From the NCBI RefSeq assembly GCF_900101015.1, contig NZ_FNFZ01000006.1, positions 103,424 through 167,423 on the forward strand: a stretch of DNA of 64,000 bases, read 5' to 3'. The notes below the pieces were generated by a model. It ran no database searches. It had not been told where the DNA came from and saw nothing but the letters and a program-made list of their open reading frames with translations. Below are positions 61,618 to 64,000 of this stretch, in pieces. Position 1 is the stretch's first letter. Each line of letters opens with the position of its first letter. The position numbers and the translations under genes were made by a program. Source of the DNA: Sarcina sp. DSM 11001. Lineage in GTDB: Bacteria > Bacillota > Clostridia > Lachnospirales > Lachnospiraceae.

Positions 61618-64000
61618 ATGAGTAAATTATCGAAACGAATAACAGCTATGCTGCTTTCCGGAATGCTGGTCATAGGATCAGCTCCCTGCAGCGTTTTTGC
61701 GGCTTCAACAGATGTGGACCCGGGCCAAACATCTGAGATTGCGGAAGAAATGTTTACAGAGGACACTTCAGAAGAACTGGTGGCTGGGGGAGAAACATCT
61801 GAGATCGAGGACACTTCAGAAGCACCTGCGAGTACAGCAGATTTAACTGAAGAAGCATCAGCGGAAGAGGAAGCACAGTATTATACTGTCACCCTCGATG
61901 CTAATGGTGGGTACTTCGAGAACGAGTGGGATGATTCCATTGGTGATTATGCCCAGAAGGCAGAAGTGATAAACAAGCTAGTTCCTGTTGATGGGACTGT
62001 TGCAGCTATTCCTGTGTTCACTGATCAGGAGGGCCAGGCTATGCTCTTTGCAGGGTGGAGTCTGGAGAGAGACGGTGAGCTTGTATCTCAGGCAGAGGAA
62101 GGATACGTTCCTGTGGATAGCTGTGTCCTTTATGCTGTGTGGCAGGCTGAAGATGTTGCCATAGGAGAAATCGGGGAACAAGAAGTGGCTGATGAAGGCA
62201 CTGAGCAGGCTGATTCTGTACAGGAACTCGAAGAAGTTTATGCGGCAGAAGAATCAGCGGACGCAGTAACGTCAGAGGAAAACCCTGTCGAAGAGGATGA
62301 AGTAACTGATTTTACTGAGGATACTTCAGATGTACCGGCGGACGCGGGGGAAACGACTGAGTCCGAGGATATTTCCGGCGCATCTGCGAGTACAGGAGAT
62401 ATAACTGAAGAAGCATCCGGGGAAGAGGCAGAAGAAGTACAGTACTATACCGTCACACTCAATGCTAACGGTGGATACTTCGAAAACGAGTGGGATGATG
62501 CCATTGGGGATTACGCCCATCAGGCAGAAGTGGTAGAGAAGTATATCCCTGTTGACGGGACTGTTGCTGCTTTTCCTGTGTTTGTGGATCCAGATGGGCG
62601 GACCATGATCTTTGCAGGATGGAGCCTGGAGAGAGATGGTGAGTTGGTCACGATGGGGGATGAAGAATATGCCCCTGTGGATAACTGTGTCCTTTACGCT
62701 GTATGGCAGGCTGCTGATGAATATACCATGCCTGATTCGGAGAATGAGCAGGATGCTGCGTCTGCTCAAGATGCGGCTTATTCAGACGCGGAGGAAGAGG
62801 AGACCAGTGAGGGGACATCTGATTCCACTGTCGCAGAAGAAGAAACAAATCTTGAGCCTTCCGAAGAAGAGGAGACAGTTAAGGAAGAGCCTGTTGGAGA
62901 ACAGGCCGAGGAGGTGGTTGAAGAGCAAGTCGACGAGCCTGACAAAGAACAAGACGAAGACTCTCAAGGCAAAGACTCTTTGGAAGAAACGGTCGATATC
63001 GATCAGGATGAGGCAGGTGAACAAATAAATGAAGATGCAAGTGCTGCAACAGTACCGATTGCAACTTCTGAATCATATAGATCAGGACCATACTATACTA
63101 AATTATGTAATACATTGGATCAATATGCAGGCGCATCTCAGAAGGAAAGGTTTGTACAGATTGCTTTGAGTCAGAAGGGATACAAGGCAAGTACTAAAGC
63201 AGCAGATGGCTCTGTAGATCTTTCCGGTAATGGAAACGCTTTGGGTGGTTATTGCGAATTTATGCATATTATTAATCCTAGCCACTTTGGAGATGAGTGG
63301 TGTGCCGCATTTGTATCATGGTGCGGAAGAATGGCTGGTTTGCCGGAAGCTCTTCTTCCTACGACTGCCGCAGCCAGAGATTTTAGAGATAAAGGATCTT
63401 CTTATGGAACCGTACATAAGTTATGGTCTGAAGATTATAGTACTTACATTGATTATCAGCCTAAAAAGGGTGATATTGTTTTACTAACACCAACACCGGA
63501 TTTATGGAATCAAGGCTTTAGATGGAATAAATCAGCGCATGTTGCAATAGTGTCAGAGGATGCAACAACTCGAAATAGTGATGGGGGCTGGATATTCAAA
63601 ACGATTGAACGAGGCGGTGATTATAATTCAGCTACCACTTCGGAAACAGTAGCAGGTAACACTGTTGGATCCAGAACGGCTAGTACAAAAAAGATGAGGA
63701 ATGAGGGTTATCCCTGGTTTCAGATGATCATTACGCCGAATTGGGAGGATACCGGCGGTTCTGATACCCAAACTCCCAGAGTTCATGATACGCTTCCTGT
63801 TGACATGGGAGAGGAGTTTTATGCTTATATCCGAAACCAGTCTCACAATGCATACCTGACTAATCAGTTGAATAATATCGGAGGAGAGGAATTTACCGGA
63901 AATAGCAGACAGATCTGGAGGTTCAATAAACAGAGTAATGGAGCTTACTCAATTTCAAGTGTCTATGACAATGCGTGCATGGATGTACTTGGGATTACTC
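61618..64000 (+). CDS. Secreted CHAP-RICIN surface protein (3' end beyond window)
   Basis: An open frame of at least 794 codons that leaves the window. Signal peptide 1-29 (RITAMLLSGMLVIGSAP, then VFA). Two InlB-like (Flg_new/Listeria-Bacteroides) repeats lie at about 88-175 and 275-367 (YYTVTLDANGGYFENEWDD and YYTVTLNANGGYFENEWDD), separated and followed by Glu/Ser/Thr-rich linkers. A CHAP amidase/endopeptidase domain lies at about 505-680, with Cys562 in DEWCAAFVSWCG and His641 in SAHVAIVSE. A RICIN-type lectin begins near 732 (FYAYIRNQSHNAYLTNQL). It probably cuts peptidoglycan while bound to glycans. The start has cggaggt at a good distance. Confidence 0.9.
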   Translation, partial: MSKLSKRITAMLLSGMLVIGSAPCSVFAASTDVDPGQTSEIAEEMFTEDTSEELVAGGETSEIEDTSEAPASTADLTEEASAEEEAQYYTVTLDANGGYFENEWDDSIGDYAQKAEVINKLVPVDGTVAAIPVFTDQEGQAMLFAGWSLERDGELVSQAEEGYVPVDSCVLYAVWQAEDVAIGEIGEQEVADEGTEQADSVQELEEVYAAEESADAVTSEENPVEEDEVTDFTEDTSDVPADAGETTESEDISGASASTGDITEEASGEEAEEVQYYTVTLNANGGYFENEWDDAIGDYAHQAEVVEKYIPVDGTVAAFPVFVDPDGRTMIFAGWSLERDGELVTMGDEEYAPVDNCVLYAVWQAADEYTMPDSENEQDAASAQDAAYSDAEEEETSEGTSDSTVAEEETNLEPSEEEETVKEEPVGEQAEEVVEEQVDEPDKEQDEDSQGKDSLEETVDIDQDEAGEQINEDASAATVPIATSESYRSGPYYTKLCNTLDQYAGASQKERFVQIALSQKGYKASTKAADGSVDLSGNGNALGGYCEFMHIINPSHFGDEWCAAFVSWCGRMAGLPEALLPTTAAARDFRDKGSSYGTVHKLWSEDYSTYIDYQPKKGDIVLLTPTPDLWNQGFRWNKSAHVAIVSEDATTRNSDGGWIFKTIERGGDYNSATTSETVAGNTVGSRTASTKKMRNEGYPWFQMIITPNWEDTGGSDTQTPRVHDTLPVDMGEEFYAYIRNQSHNAYLTNQLNNIGGEEFTGNSRQIWRFNKQSNGAYSISSVYDNACMDVLGIT

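Noticed and set aside
1..64000. tRNA, rRNA or other housekeeping RNA genes
   Set aside because: I looked for tRNA-like cloverleaf ends and rRNA signatures in the gaps and saw none. A tRNAscan-SE and Rfam run would be decisive.

Overview
The window looks like chromosome from an anaerobic Firmicute of the Lachnospiraceae (class Clostridia). Evidence: a group A [FeFe] hydrogenase, an FMN riboswitch ahead of a ribD-ribE-ribBA-ribH operon, a QueT-type transporter, PyrI beside PyrB, strong AGGAG-type ribosome sites, and several small protein families I associate with Lachnospiraceae. The placement comes from gene content alone. By eye the first 50 kb is moderately GC-rich; about 57.1-61.6 kb is clearly AT-rich and looks acquired.

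Layout. 0-11 kb: a hybrid sensor kinase, an acylphosphatase, a two-domain NUDIX protein, a 1542-residue beta-galactosidase fused at its N terminus to the start of an IS1182-type transposase, queT, two small proteins and maf. 11-15 kb, minus strand: DUF1294 and DUF5721 genes, then pyrB-pyrI and a TtcA-like thiolase. 15-19 kb: a flavoprotein with NuoF-like and GltD-like parts, translationally coupled to the [FeFe] hydrogenase. 19-25.5 kb: arginine synthesis (argG minus; argJ-argB-argD plus; no argC here). 25.5-30 kb: the riboflavin operon behind a sigma-A-like promoter, FMN riboswitch and terminator. 30-38 kb: an AEC transporter, a zinc-ribbon protein, a NifX-FKBP fusion, adenine deaminase and a pair of CNNM/CorC membrane proteins. 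38-43 kb: a ComEA-like lipoprotein, a response regulator/sensor kinase pair and a GerMN lipoprotein. 43-51 kb: one gene for a 2444-residue secreted beta-helix protein.

51-64 kb is an accessory region. It holds an MqsR-like toxin with an MqsA-Panacea antitoxin; a 1054-residue protein joining four different ADP-ribose hydrolase folds (PARG, ARH, NADAR, macro); a HigB/HigA-type pair bracketed by two identical 91-bp palindromic repeats; broken fragments (sigma-type helix-turn-helix, NPCBM); a C-type-lectin cell-wall protein broken by one in-frame TAG and flanked by duplicated ~197-bp segments; and the start of a CHAP-RICIN surface protein that runs off the window. The toxin pairs and ADP-ribose erasers suggest a defence or conflict island.

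A second theme is short imperfect tandem repeats (units about 13-33 bp) in intergenic DNA. Each locus has its own unit. At seven genes the repeated segment comes from the 3' end of the neighbouring gene and usually includes its stop codon (2092, 4146, 11199, 13850, 29786, 39945, 50712). Similar expansions lie inside coding sequence (LacZ, the ComEA-like protein, the sensor kinase tail). I know of no described mechanism for this; I rate it and the four-domain ADP-ribose hydrolase as the two most interesting signals.
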